DNA from: Panicum virgatum
Taxonomy: Eukaryota; Streptophyta; Magnoliopsida; Poales; Poaceae
Length of the DNA stretch: 64,000 bases
Direction of reading: 5' to 3'
Assembly: GCF_016808335.1 (NCBI RefSeq)
Contig: NC_053138.1
Span: forward strand, 57,628,951 to 57,692,950
A program made the translations under genes and the position numbers. The notes beneath the pieces are model-generated. The model saw only the letters and a program-made list of their open reading frames with translations, did no database searches and was not told the DNA's origin. Each line of letters begins with the position of its first letter. The stretch's first letter is position 1. Shown piece by piece: positions 1-10,919 of this stretch.

Positions 1-181
1 CCGAGTGAGCCAGCAGGTCCTTGGTCGTCGTCGTCTTCACCTCGCAATTATTTGGGCTCCTCTTCCTTCCTTCTTCCAGGTGCTCCAGCCTCGCTCGACC
101 AAGGACAGGAAGTCAGGAAGCTAAGAGGAGGCCAAGAACTGGGTGAGGGAAGGAATCGGAGGATGGTGTAGCCGTGCCTCT
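1..181 (+). other. Probable non-coding first exon (5'UTR) of RS2
   Basis: No convincing protein is encoded here. The stretch is GC-rich and ends at a good donor context (CT|GTAAGA, GT at 182-183). The RS2 start codon follows directly on an acceptor-like GTGCAG ending at 2759. Together these suggest a spliced leader with an intron of about 2.6 kb. As I recall, maize rs2 also has an intron in its 5'UTR. The transcription start is not visible and may lie left of the window. Confidence 0.4.
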
Positions 182-840
182 GTAAGAAATCCCTGCTCTT
201 TAACCACCGTCTCACTAGTTTCAGACTTTCAGTTCACTACCACCCAGTGATGCCTGTTCCTGTGCTGTGTGTGCTTCTCGAAAGATAGATAGTCTCTCCC
301 CGTTCCGGCGCTTTAGTGGCCTGATGATGCCCCGATCTATTCATTTCTTGGCATGGAAAAACAGCAGGTGCTATTGCTGTGGTAGATGCCGATTTCGTGA
401 CAAGGATTGCTCCATGCTTCCTGGGTCGTGTTTTACTAGGTCGTGTGGAAACTGGAAAATGATGGCAGGTCGGCAGTGCTGTGCCGTTACAGTCTTTTTT
501 TGTGTGTTTCTTTTTCCTTCTTTGCGATGCGACTAGGAAATTTCCTCTTTTTGATTCGTAATAGGTTCCCAGCACTAGTGCCTGCCGCATCAATTCACAG
601 GCTGTTTAGCATTTTGTGTTTTTTTTGGCGAGTATTCCTGCATATGCAGTGCTGATTTTTGCATTAGGTTCTTGGTGCTCCTTACTTTATTTTGAATTAT
701 TTCAGTGTCTGTAGCGTGCATCACCGTTTTCCTTTCTAAAGCCTAGAAATTCAGAAAGTAAATTATGTCAAGTCATATTCTTGTCACCATGTTGTGTGCT
801 GCCGAGAGTTCCTTTCCCCCCTTCACAAATGACTTGTTTC

Positions 841-958
841 GTGGGGCTGGTGAGCCCGAGTGGCTCCTGGAGCCAGCCCCCAGGCCGGCGACCGGGGTTC
901 GATCCCCCCGCATTGGCACCGGGGAGGCCCTCTGTTACCTCTCCTAGTGAAAAAAAAG
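841..958 (+). mobile_element. tRNA-derived SINE with 14-bp target duplication
   Basis: A 118-bp insert is flanked by identical 14-bp direct repeats (AAATGACTTGTTTC at 827-840 and 959-972). It ends in an A-rich tail and carries a B-box-like GGTTCGATCCC at 895-905 of the Pol III internal promoter. These are hallmarks of a SINE inserted by target-primed reverse transcription. A related stretch sits at about 20336-20420 in the leader region of XH copy 2. Confidence 0.75.
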
Positions 959-2428
959 AAATGACTTGTTTCAACTTTTTTTTAAAAAAAAGAGACTTGT
1001 TTCCCCATCATTTTTTGTTCGATTGCTTCATGATTGTTTCAACTACTTAGCTACTCCCCCCTAGTGTCCTCTGGAAGATTCACTTGCATATGCGGAAAAT
1101 AGGACCAAACAAGGTTGCAAAATGATGAGGAATCTGAAGAAAAGGGAACTTGCTGTGTGGATTACCTGAACTGAAAGATTGTACTGCTGCTACCTGTACA
1201 AATTAAAGCACCATAGATCCAAGTCGCGCCCTAAGTCTAAGTGTAGCATAACCCCACTGCCTTCAATTTGTCACCTGTCAGTGCCATAGCCGCTGGAATA
1301 CCACATCAATTTGGCTTTGACACGTTGCTCTCAACGTCCAAATGTTTTGTTTCCACATGATTATGCTTCATAAGACGATAAATTTCATAGGACCAACCAA
1401 ACTTGAACACCAACAGCGTAAGCTTAGCTCCGTTTGCTGACAGTACTTCGTTCAGGATTCTGTTGTGTAACGGTTAAGCCTCATGGTTTCCTCTAAACCA
1501 ACTCTCTGGAAGAGTTTGCTTTTTTTTTTTTTGTCTCGGATCCTCTTTTTACAGTTTCACTGTCGGTGAAAATGGCACACAGTAATTTTAAGCTCGAGGT
1601 TTGGCCGCCTCTAACCTGCCGTTGGCATTTAGCAAGGCGCCAAAGAGCGGATTAGCGCTGGTCCTGGCGCCATCAAGGTCGCAGTATTTTCTCGGATTCG
1701 GTGGGTATCCCCCTGCGTTTTGTTTTGTTTTTAGCTTTCCCTGAGGTACGAGCATTAGGTTGGCATTTAATTTGGCGGATTTGAGCTTCGTCCTTGATGA
1801 ATGATGAGCTAGCGCCACGTTAATGGCGGATGGCGACCCCGCTCCAGAAACAAGACAAGCGCGCGAGGAAACAGGGCGTGCTTGCTCGTGTAGGCCGTGC
1901 CCACACCTTTGTCTCCATGTGTGGGCTGATTGATAGATAGCGGCGTCGCCATGGGTGCATGGACGGGTATGCCTGCCTGCTTTGCTTGAGCCTCACTTCA
2001 GTGAATCTGCCGGTTGGCTAACCTGACTCGGTCAAGGTTGATGGCTTTGGTTTTTACTACCTTTGGTGTAGTAAAAGTTATGGGTTAATCTTTGACAGTT
2101 AGTTTTTGTCGTAGGTTACTGACAAAATTCCTAGTCTTGGTCAAAAGAAATGTGATGAGAAAGAAAGAAAAATCTGTTCTGGGTCATACCAGCAGCAGTG
2201 TAAATGTTGCCTGGAGAAGTTGCAGATGATCCTGTCACTTGAGTAATTACTGTTAGATGATCTGCAGTAATGTTTTTCGAGTGGGCATTGGCTGCCTCTG
2301 TGGGCTGCGGCAGTGGCGACTCCTAGCGAGGTTTGCAGGCCCGAGTTACTCCTCTCCCTGCTTTCGCCACCCCGACCTGAAACCAGCAGTTATGAATGCG
2401 GCTATGCAATGAACTAGAGCAACCACAA

Positions 2429-2475
2429 CCCCCGCCCCCCCCCCACCCACACAACCCCCCCCCCCCCCCCCCCCC
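2429..2475. repeat. C-rich tract ending in a 21-base C run
   Basis: Almost pure C from 2429 to 2475, interrupted only by a few A and G residues, with an unbroken run of 21 C at 2455-2475. The complementary strand could form a G-quadruplex. It lies about 285 bp upstream of the RS2 start codon, in the presumed leader intron. Homopolymer length may be affected by sequencing or assembly. Confidence 0.8.
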
Positions 2476-2759
2476 ACCCCACTGAGAACAGGCATCTCTG
2501 TTCTGCATGTAGCAAGCTCAAGTCACGGATTCAGACATCCGTGCTCCAAGTCAGATTAGCATATTCATGCCTGCTTTCTTTTTCATTGTTGATGACTCAT
2601 GACTGATGCTCTAGTATGCTTACGATTTGGTGTTCTTCCAACTGATGTTACCATGAGCTAAAGATTTTGATCTTTTTTTCATGCTGGATGGATGCAAATG
2701 CAAATGCAAGCAGCGCATTATGAGGTGTGGTGGTGCGGGATGGGCGATGGCCTGTGCAG

Positions 2760-3893
2760 ATGAAGGAGCGACAGCGCTGGCGGCCTGAGGAAGACGCCGT
2801 CCTGCGCGCCTACGTCCGGCAGTATGGCCCGCGCGAGTGGCACCTGGTGGCGCAGCGCATGAACGTGGCCCTCGACCGCGACGCCAAGTCCTGCCTCGAG
2901 CGCTGGAAGAACTACCTGCGGCCGGGGATCAAGAAGGGCTCGCTCACCGAGGAGGAGCAGCGCATGGTGATCCGCCTGCAGGCCAAGCACGGCAACAAGT
3001 GGAAGAAGATCGCCGCCGAGGTGCCCGGGCGCACGGCCAAGCGCCTCGGCAAGTGGTGGGAGGTGTTCAAGGAGAAGCAGCAGCGGGAGCTCAGGGACAG
3101 CCGCCGCCCGCCGCCGGAGCCCAGCCCGGACGAGCGCGGGAGGTACGACTGGCTGCTCGAGAACTTCGCGGAGAAGCTCGTCGGCGAGAGGCCCCACCAG
3201 CAGGTCGCCGCGGCCGCGCCGCCGCCGCCGCCGCCGCTGCTCATGGCCGCGCCCGTGCTGCCGCCCTGGCTGTCGCCCAACGCCGGGGCCGCCACGGTCG
3301 TCACGCAGCAGCAGCCGCCCAGGCCGCCGTCGCCGTCCGTGACGCTCAGCCTCGCGTCCGCCGCTGCGATGGCGCCGCCGCCCGGCCCGGCGCCGTGGAT
3401 GCCGGAGCGCGCCGCGGCGGAGGCGGCCGCGGCGGCGTACGGGTTCCCAAGCCCTCAGCAGCAGCACGCGCCGCCCCCCGGCGCCGCCGGCGCGCCCGGC
3501 ATGGCGGTGGTGGAGGGGCAGGCGCTGGCGGAGCTCGCCGAGTGCTGCCGCGAGCTGGAGGAGGGGCAGCGCGCGTGGGCGGCGCACCGGCGCGAGGCGG
3601 CGTGGCGGCTCAAGCGCGTGGAGCAGCAGCTGGAGATGGAGCGCGAGATGCGGCGGCGCGAGGTGTGGGAGGAGTACGAGGCCAAGATGCGCACCGTGCG
3701 GCTGGAGCAGGCCGCCGCCGCCGAGCGCGTCGAGCGGGAGCACCGGGAGAAGGTGGCCGAGCTCCGCCGCGACGCGCAGCTCAAGGAGGAGAAGATGGCC
3801 GAGCAGTGGGCCGCCAAGCACGCCCGCGTCGCCAAGTTCATCGAGCAGGTCGGCTGCTCCCGGCCATGGTCCGCCGCCACCGACATGAACTGA
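2760..3893 (+). CDS. RS2: ROUGH SHEATH2 / ASYMMETRIC LEAVES1 / PHANTASTICA MYB transcription factor
   Basis: A nuclear R2R3-type MYB protein that, with LOB-domain partners, keeps class I KNOX genes silent in initiating leaves (known for maize RS2 and Arabidopsis AS1). The product is 377 aa in one exon, close to the family length. R2 (about residues 3-53) keeps Trp7, Trp27 and Trp49. R3 (about 55-107) keeps Trp81 and the GKWWEVF end typical of this subfamily. A Pro/Ala-rich linker (about 115-255) follows, then a charged coiled coil (about 265-370) ending FIEQVGC, as in AS1 proteins. I chose the ATG at 2760 because the protein then starts MKERQRW like its homologues. The 11 residues readable upstream lie before an acceptor-like CAG and are not conserved. 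Codon use is extremely GC-rich, normal for grass genes of this class. Confidence 0.97.
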   Translation: MKERQRWRPEEDAVLRAYVRQYGPREWHLVAQRMNVALDRDAKSCLERWKNYLRPGIKKGSLTEEEQRMVIRLQAKHGNKWKKIAAEVPGRTAKRLGKWWEVFKEKQQRELRDSRRPPPEPSPDERGRYDWLLENFAEKLVGERPHQQVAAAAPPPPPPLLMAAPVLPPWLSPNAGAATVVTQQQPPRPPSPSVTLSLASAAAMAPPPGPAPWMPERAAAEAAAAAYGFPSPQQQHAPPPGAAGAPGMAVVEGQALAELAECCRELEEGQRAWAAHRREAAWRLKRVEQQLEMEREMRRREVWEEYEAKMRTVRLEQAAAAERVEREHREKVAELRRDAQLKEEKMAEQWAAKHARVAKFIEQVGCSRPWSAATDMN

Positions 3894-5430
3894 GCCGCCG
3901 AACTGAACACGACACGCGCTGACCACCACCGCCGGCCACCATCATCATTACCGCCGCCGCTCGACCTGCTACTCCGTTTGACAATTTCTTGCCTTCTTGG
4001 ACGCGACATGTAAAACCAACAGCAATCAGATGACGACGCCATGAATCTCCCTCTGTTGTTTTTGTTTTCGTTCACAACTGTTGTTAAGGTTCACTCTTTC
4101 TCTCTAGTTGGTCAGAAATTCAGAATCCACAAATGCATGTAATGCTGCTGTTGCTACCTGTACTGTCTTTTTTTCTTCGCTCCAAGCTTACATCTTTCCT
4201 GTCAGACAGTCATGGATCATTTCATGCCAAGCTTCTTACTTAGAACTGAGTAAGCGAGAAATTCAGACAAAGTTTCAGATCAAAGTGACAGCATTGGGTT
4301 TGCCTGACAAGTATTCTGGTGGTGTATTTTTCCGTTGACTTAGAAAATCTCACAAATAATAAGGATGAAAGAAAGGAAAAGAAAAGCTCACAAATGTGAG
4401 ATTTTGGGTCTCCAACCCCAGGACACGTTTATGATCCCTGTGCTTACTGGGCTGGGCTTCCAGCTATCTCGTTTTGTTTGACGGCTTCAATTCGGGAGGC
4501 CCAATAATTGAATAAACGCAAAAGCATTTATAAAAAGAAATGGAAGATATACGCTGGTTTATCGTCGGATCTAGTGATCTGAGATCATTCTTCTACAATA
4601 TACGTAAGCAGTAGCTTCTATCTATGTAACCACCATGTGCATTAAGTATTGTATTAGACTAGTAGACTATCTACAAATCTAGCATTTCCTTTCTTCAACC
4701 ATCTACCCTTAAAGCCCTTGTTACATTTACCTGTTAGAGCAAAATTAATAACGCAGCTGACTGAAGGTTGCAACTTGCAAGAATCTTTACAGCCTAACTC
4801 TCAACCTATTCATACAGTAGTAGTTAAACATTTACCATTAAAATATACAAGTGGGCTAAGCTTAGAACCTATCACTTTCACAAAGTTTTTTAGTGCTTGT
4901 GTCGAAATTAGTTGTGAGTTTACAAAACCCGCTTCTTCTCTACATTAGCATTCAGTCCGTCTACAATCTACTATAATACTTGCTTTTATGATATCACGCT
5001 TTAGGCGCCGGCGAGTTCACCGCAGTAGTTGTGATTGCTTGCCTGAAAAAAAAAATGGTCTGCACAGTAAAAGGGACAACGGATCGAGCAGCCCCTTTCC
5101 TGAGTACGTTTCGAGGTTCCTGTTAAGGGTCTTTTGCGTAAAGCGAAGTTTGTTAACATCATGGGTTCATCATTCATGAAATTATGATCGATGATCATGC
5201 ATGCAGCAATGCAGCATTCATGTCCCGGTGGCACAGCAGCAAGGTATGCATGCTGGTCTGATCATGTCATGGCAACCACTGATCCGTGGACCAATTCGCT
5301 AGTTTTTCTCCTCCGATGCAACTAGGTAGGTCCCAGCGATCAGTTAGCTCTACCACTGATCCATGGGCCCACTAGTTCCCTGAACTGGTGGGAACTACCC
5401 AAACAGAATCTCACACCCCTAGGCTCGATG
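3894..5430 (+). other. RS2 3'UTR and intergenic sequence
   Basis: The first 200-450 bases after the RS2 stop are probably 3'UTR. The rest is AT-rich intergenic DNA with short spurious frames. I recognise no gene or clear element in it. Confidence 0.5.
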
Positions 5431-5445
5431 ACACGTGGGCCCGCG
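5428..5445 (+). promoter_or_regulatory. G-box / site-II-like promoter motifs upstream of XH copy 1
   Basis: A palindromic CACGTG (5432-5437) in the context ACACGTGGGCCC overlaps a GGGCCC site-II-like element. It sits just upstream of the GC-richer start of what I take to be the XH copy 1 leader. Motif content is seen; promoter function is inferred. Confidence 0.35.
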
Positions 5446-8400
5446 TGAGTCGTACATGTGACTAGGCGTCGCCGGATTTTGGCTGCAAGGTACAGAGGGC
5501 AGCGCCGCTTTCTGAGCTTTCTCCTTTCTATCGCCAACCAAAAAAATTTCAGAGCTTCCTTAAAAAAAAAAATTTCAGAGCTTTCGGAATTGGTGGGTAC
5601 AACATTCATCCGGAGTGCTCTGACCATCAGTGTTCGCCTTGGGTGGTTTGCGAGGTGGGCGTTTCTTCCTGCTTTCCTGGTGCGCAGTTTATTCCGTGCG
5701 GGTCTGTTGCTGTTCTTGGTTGGGGGATGATTAGGCTATCTCGGGCTTCGATCCTTTTATGTGATCTTGGAAGGAAAGGTTCTCTCGCTAGGTGGTAGCG
5801 GCTTCTTAAGAGCGCAGATGTTTCCAATGCTGCGGCTCTCCTATCAATTTCATTTAGCGATGTTACAAGAATGGATGCATTTTTGACGTTTTGTGCTTGC
5901 TTCTACTTTTGCTCTCTGCCGATTCGCTTTCTGCAATTCGTCTTTGGTGAAGAAAATCTTGTCTTTCGCCCTTCTCGTTGTCTTCCTCGGCTGGAGAGAA
6001 ATCTTTGTTTTAGGAGTACACCTCTTCGATCTGGTTTTATTACTTAGCATTGTGAAAAAAGCAGTTTTTTTGTTTGCATTTTTCAAGTTGGAGCCGCATA
6101 CATTCAGGCTGGATTTCTTGCAGCTTTCAGCTACAGATCGGTTTATGCGATTCTAATTGCCCTTGCACACCTACCCGAATATTTCCCTGCAGGTTGATTA
6201 GTGGGTTACTGATAGTTGGCTGGGGTTGTAGGCAACGAATTGGTGCTAGTTCTTTTATTTTACCCCTTTGCGAAGGTGAGCTTTTGTTTACCGCACCATG
6301 CCCAGATTGATCGGCATTTTTGTTAAATTGCCTTGGTTCGTGTTAGATTCTTGGTGCTGATTGCCTTTGCGATTACTAAGACATGTTTAGGAAGTAGTTA
6401 TGGGGACCTATTTCATCCTACTATTGTTCGGATCAGTACTCATGAGTCATGACAGAGCCACGTTCTCTGAACATCATGCAAGATTGAGAAGCATTCTTCT
6501 ACAGTCTATAAACAACTTCTGAAGTTGATAAGATATTTCTGGGATTTTAAGTTCTTCGCATTTGGCCGCGATTTTGTTGAAGTTTCTTGGGGGCAAATTG
6601 GTGCTAGAACATGTGTGAGCAAGTCTAGTGTGATCCCCTATCAAATCCCTCACTTGAACACCTTGAATTTGAAGTTTTCTTCAATTTGTTCTCCACGTAG
6701 GGTTTCCTAGAAATTTCTGAAAATGGTGATAAATTCTCCATCTTTTTGGATGTTTTCAGTTGGAATTGATAGCATATGATCCGCTGTAGTTTAATTTTTG
6801 TGTCAATCTGAGTCGATTTGACTCGTTTGTGGTGAAAGATTCTGCAGCTTGGTTCAGCTGTTCACTTGTTCTGCTGAATTCTTACTCTGCGCATCTGCAA
6901 TTTTCTCTTGCCTCTCGAGCTTGTTTTATTTCCTGTATTGTGCAGTTCAGAAGCATCAGCAGGAAGGCTAGTTCTTGGACTCGACGGTTCAGTTGCTCAG
7001 GGCAGTGCCAGAGAACAGCAGTTGCTGTTTTTCTTCTGCGCAGCAACATATTCTCACTTTCTCAGAGCTGCAGCAGCGACAGCAGCCTGTTGCTTGTTGG
7101 ATTTGCTTGAGATTTTTTTTTAATGAAACATTTGCTTGTGATGTTTGAATTAGCCAATATTCAATCCATTCATTTACTTGGTCTTTCACGAGCTATTCAG
7201 TGGCTGTGCACTAAGTTTTTCGTCCTGACCTTTTGAGCTAGTTCCTGTATGCTTGTTTGTGTTGATTGGCCGCTAATTCACAGTAGCAGCACATATCACA
7301 GTCTGACATCAATTGCAGCAGCACTGCAGTAGTTCGAACTCAGCGATAAGCAGCAGGAGATCAGCTCGGTAGTTTACAGAAGCACCTCTGCACTTTTCTC
7401 TTTTGTGAACTACATCATGTGATTGACATTTTTGTTTCGGTTCAGTAGCTGCTCATAGTTGTTTATGGAGTGAATAGTAGTATTCCTTTTATTTTCTTGT
7501 CAATAGGAGCTGCAAGTTTGTCTTTTGAGTTACTGTAAACCGCCTACTTGAGTATCTTTGTTTATTCTTTAAATGTTTTTTTTTCTGGCTAGTGGTAGCT
7601 ACATTCAGTAGCAGGTTTTTTGGTTGCTTATTCATGTGCATGCAGTAGCTGCTTGTCAAGCTTCGTTGTAAATCAAAGTTAGTGCTTGCTTTAGTTGTTT
7701 CTTAGTACACACAGGTTTCTCATGTGTGGTCAACGATAGTAGCTCGGTTCTATTGTTTTAGTAACAAAAAAGAAAAAAACGCAGCCGGAGGGGGTGAAAC
7801 GGCCCCCACCGTATTTCATTAAGAGGAAGCGACAACGGCTTCTCCGGCCGTGGAAAAACCCCCCGAACCCTGGCCCATGCCCCCAAGGGCCATGCCTTGC
7901 GGCGAGCACAGCGAGGGGGATTTTTTTACCCACAGGCGGAAATTCGCCCCAGCTGGGATTCGAACTCGCGACTTGTGGGGAGCGACGCTACTGAGCCGGG
8001 CTAACCAACTGGCCGCCCGACCTTTCGCATTTAGTAACAGCAGCTCTTGGTGGTTCATTTCTCTGATTTATGAAAATTCCTTTCAAGCAATTGTGAAACA
8101 TTCTTTCAATCAATCATTTGTGACACTGAATATTTTTTCCTTGATCGATCAGCTTTCTGGGTCTTTTGTTAATCTTTTTCTAATTAGCTCTTGATATTTG
8201 ATTATTTGGATAAACAGTGAGCTTATCATTGCTTGTCGGATTTGCTTGGCATGGGTGAACTAGAAATTTTAATCCTCTGCTTGCTTCTTATATGACCTGT
8301 TTTGCTTCCATGATGTATCAAGAAATTCCTAATCATTCCTCGGGTGAGCATGTCACTCGTTGTCTTGCGTCACCTTGGAAATTAGAAGAGAGGTGTGTTA

Positions 8401-8646
8401 GATTTGTAATGGGGATATAGGCCAAGTTTTTTGGTATGTTCAAATTTTTATTGGCTCCCATTTACTCCCCCCTTTGGTCGTCATTTCAGTCCTTCACTCT
8501 ACTCTTGGTTCTTGGTTTACTTAGTGCCATCAGAAACTACAAAATCAACTGAGATGTGGATTATAGAATCAGTTTTTACAATGGATAAACTGTTGTGAGG
8601 TGAACTTAACTATGTTATGACATTCTGTTGTCTACGGGTCCTGCAG
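5446..8646 (+). other. Leader/5' intron region of XH copy 1
   Basis: About 3.2 kb between the promoter-like motifs and the first coding exon, with no supported protein. It is T-rich, as plant introns are. Much of it (about 6520 onward) recurs in front of XH copy 2 at about 20182 onward with high identity, so it was duplicated with the gene. An acceptor-like CTGCAG at 8641-8646 precedes the first coding exon. Exon boundaries within the leader cannot be fixed without transcripts. Confidence 0.45.
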
Positions 8647-9985
8647 ACTGGATGGCAGAGGACACTGGAATGAGCGGGCACTTAGGTGCAATGGCTTCAA
8701 GAGTTGACTTCAAGATGTCTTTACTCAAAGATGTCATGGCGGAGTACAGGGAGATAAAACATGTAATCGATGGGGTAACCAAAGAAAAGGAGAGGCTCGA
8801 ACAAGAGAAGGAGAGGTTCCAGCATGAGAAGGAGATGCTCCAGCATGAGCAGCATGGTCAGCTCTACTATATGCATGTCAAATTCTGTTTTTGAAAATGT
8901 TCGTCAAATTCTGTTTCTTCAAATAGACTCTTTGGATCACGATGTGTGATATTGTGTTCATTGGCACGATCACATTCTGCAGCATAATGTCCACCAAAAT
9001 CATGCATTTTATTGCATTCTCTAACCATTCCTTGTTAAAATTTCTTTTCAGAAAATGGAGAGGTTTTGGCGGCAATGAAGGAGGACCTTTTGGCATCAAA
9101 GAACACATTAGTGGAAGCAAGGGATGCAGTTGTGGCATTAACAGAGGAGATTTCTCAAAAGAACTGTTGCCTGGAGTTTCTAAAGAAAAAGCTTCAGGAG
9201 AGTGAAGCCAAGAATAATCAAGCTGAGCAACAGTGTGGAAGTGTTACGGAAATTATCCAACCAAGAGGGGTAATAATGACATTGCCTTTGCTCCCAGTAA
9301 TAAGTTATTTCCTAATGTCATTTGTCAATCACATTCTGCAGTGCAGCCTAACATGTTGTGACTCTTTATATTTTGAACTTCTGTTGTTTTTTCATATTCT
9401 ATGCTATGCCTTGTTGTGTTTCATCTCTAGCCAACCCCAACTTGCTTGAAGATAATGCTTTGTTGTTGTGGTTAAACTTACACGTTAAATATTGCTATAT
9501 TGTTTTTCCTCGCATATTTTGGTATTTAACTTTTATAGATAATTGATCTTCTCCTTGCTTTGCTTGGAATACATGTAGTGCCGTGATGTAGAACCTCTGC
9601 AGAGAAATCAACATGTGTTTTCTCTTTTTTGTAATTTTTGCTGAGGTCAAACAAGACAGCTATCTATGTTCATATCCTTCCCTTTAGTAAATTGACGAGG
9701 TCTCTGCTACCTTTTTTATTTACAAAACTGTCAATGCTCATATCATAATTTATGTTTAATCTCTCCCACATTGGATTATATCAGGCTTACTAAATATTCA
9801 TTTTGAAAATAGGTACAAACAAGATCAATGCAAAAGAGGAAAAGACCATCTGAAGGACCTTTGGACTATGGTGCTGATGAAAATGGGCATACTGGCCAAT
9901 TGGATGGTCTATCTATGCCTCCTTTGGAGTCATCGGAAAATATTGATGTATGGAACCTTTGCAAACTACAAAACTTCTAAGATAA
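6520..9985 (+). repeat. Tandem duplicated segment, unit 1 (partner at about 20182-26640)
   Basis: Leader introns and coding exons 1-3 of XH copy 1 match the second unit at about 20182-26640 nearly base for base over long blocks. Examples are 6832-7330 with about 20405-20915, 7365-8350 with about 21350-23800 after removing insertions, and 8640-9290 with 24005-24680. A shorter upstream block (about 6205-6400) matches 16541-16880. The second unit is longer because of its insertions. Confidence 0.85.
7767..8029 (-). mobile_element. SINE (p-SINE-like, T-rich 3' tail) in the XH copy 1 leader
   Basis: A 263-bp insert flanked by 10-bp direct repeats TTTAGTAACA (7757-7766 and 8030-8039). Read on the minus strand it has a tRNA-like head with GAGTTCGAATCCC (B box) and ends in a T-rich tail, as rice p-SINE1 does. 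XH copy 2 has the uninterrupted TTTAGTAACAGCAGCTC at about 21713-21728, which is a paralogous empty site. The SINE therefore arrived after the duplication. Confidence 0.85.
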
Positions 9986-10919
9986 TAGTATTATACCTAT
10001 CGATTTCATTTCTTTTCATTCTTTGTGCATGCATTTTGAGGTATCTCTTGCCGTTACAAGTGTTAATGTGAATGCAGGTGCAAACAGGATCAATAGAGGA
10101 ACAGATAAGGCTGTCTGAAAGACCTCTGGACAATGATGCTGTCAATCTTGAGGTAACAGAAGAGTGCCCTAGGGAAGGGCTAGTGAACAGCCCACCTGTT
10201 GGCCAAACCTCATTTGTTATGGTGAGGGGAGAAGATGACCTAGAGAGGCTGTCAGAGACGAGCTGATCAAGGTTCAATCATATCCCTTAATATGTACTCA
10301 CTGTACTTTGATCTATCATAATTTAAACTGTTTGAGTCAATGTTACATGCAAGTTGGTGTTCCAGGGATTCCTTGAAATTGATACCGGCGGAAGGAAAAT
10401 CGGGATAAAGGAAATGGGGGAATTGAATGAGAAGGCATTCAAGGCCGCTTGTCTTGCAAAGGTACCTCCTGAAGAAGTTGCTACGGCATCTTATGAGTTG
10501 TACTCATCATGGCAGCAACAAATTGGCGACCTAAGCTGGTATCCCTTCAAAACTGCTATAGTTGATGGCAATCACCAGGTATGTCGATTCCAGAAAGCTT
10601 CACGGTATCTCACAGGTTGCTTTTAATCCATTACCAAGGATAATAAACTACGTGTTGCTTACATTATCAGGAGATTGTGAACGTTGATGATGATAAATTG
10701 CAAGAGCTGAAGAGGGCATGGGGTTCTGGTGCCCATGATGCTGTGGTTAACGCACTGGAGGAAATGAAACAGTACGACGTTCTGAGCGACAGAAGCATCG
10801 CCTATGAACTATGGAACTACAAGGAGGGGAGGAGGGCTACTATGAGGGAGTGTATCAACTACATGTCCAATCAGGTGAAGCAGCTTACCGCGACGAAGTG
10901 CAGGAAGATTCGCAGGTAG
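8652..10919 (+). CDS. Coiled-coil XH-domain protein, IDN2/FDM-like (copy 1)
   Basis: My model joins 8652-8856, 9052-9269, 9813-9947, 10078-10221, 10366-10578 and 10671-10919, giving 387 aa in a consistent phase. Exons 1-2 encode charged coiled coils (about residues 25-140). Exons 5-6 encode the XH domain (about 250-385), including KEMGELNEKAF and ELWNYKEGRRAT. XH proteins of the IDN2/FDM family bind RNA or dimerise in RNA-directed DNA methylation. This one lacks the zf-XS and XS domains, so its role is uncertain. Exon 4 is the weak point: reading on to the donor implied by copy 2 (AAG|GTT at 10272) hits TGA at 10264-10266. I therefore end it at the good donor ATG|GTGAGG (10221). If that is wrong, the gene makes a truncated protein. 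Exons 3 and 4 resemble each other and may be a duplicated exon. Confidence 0.75.

Larger units (their letters stand above)
182..2759 (+). other. Probable 5'UTR intron of RS2
   Basis: This long AT-rich stretch has no supportable gene. It runs from the donor at 182 to the CAG at 2757-2759, immediately before the RS2 start codon. It contains a SINE (841-958) and a long C-tract (about 2430-2475). Otherwise I see nothing recognisable. If the leader is not spliced, part of this is promoter. Confidence 0.35.

Noticed and set aside
880..905. Possible tRNA gene (B-box GGTTCGATCCC)
   Set aside because: No tRNA cloverleaf, and the segment has SINE target duplications and an A-rich tail.
2718..3929. 403-aa open frame on the minus strand opposite RS2
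   Set aside because: A shadow of the GC-rich RS2 coding sequence; low-complexity composition and no family resemblance.
5893..6156. Hydrophobic 87-aa frame as a small membrane protein
   Set aside because: T-rich intron-like sequence gives Phe/Leu runs by composition; no conserved start context or counterpart in XH copy 2.
7935..8020. Possible minus-strand tRNA gene
   Set aside because: tRNA-like head of a SINE with exact target duplications, not a free-standing tRNA.
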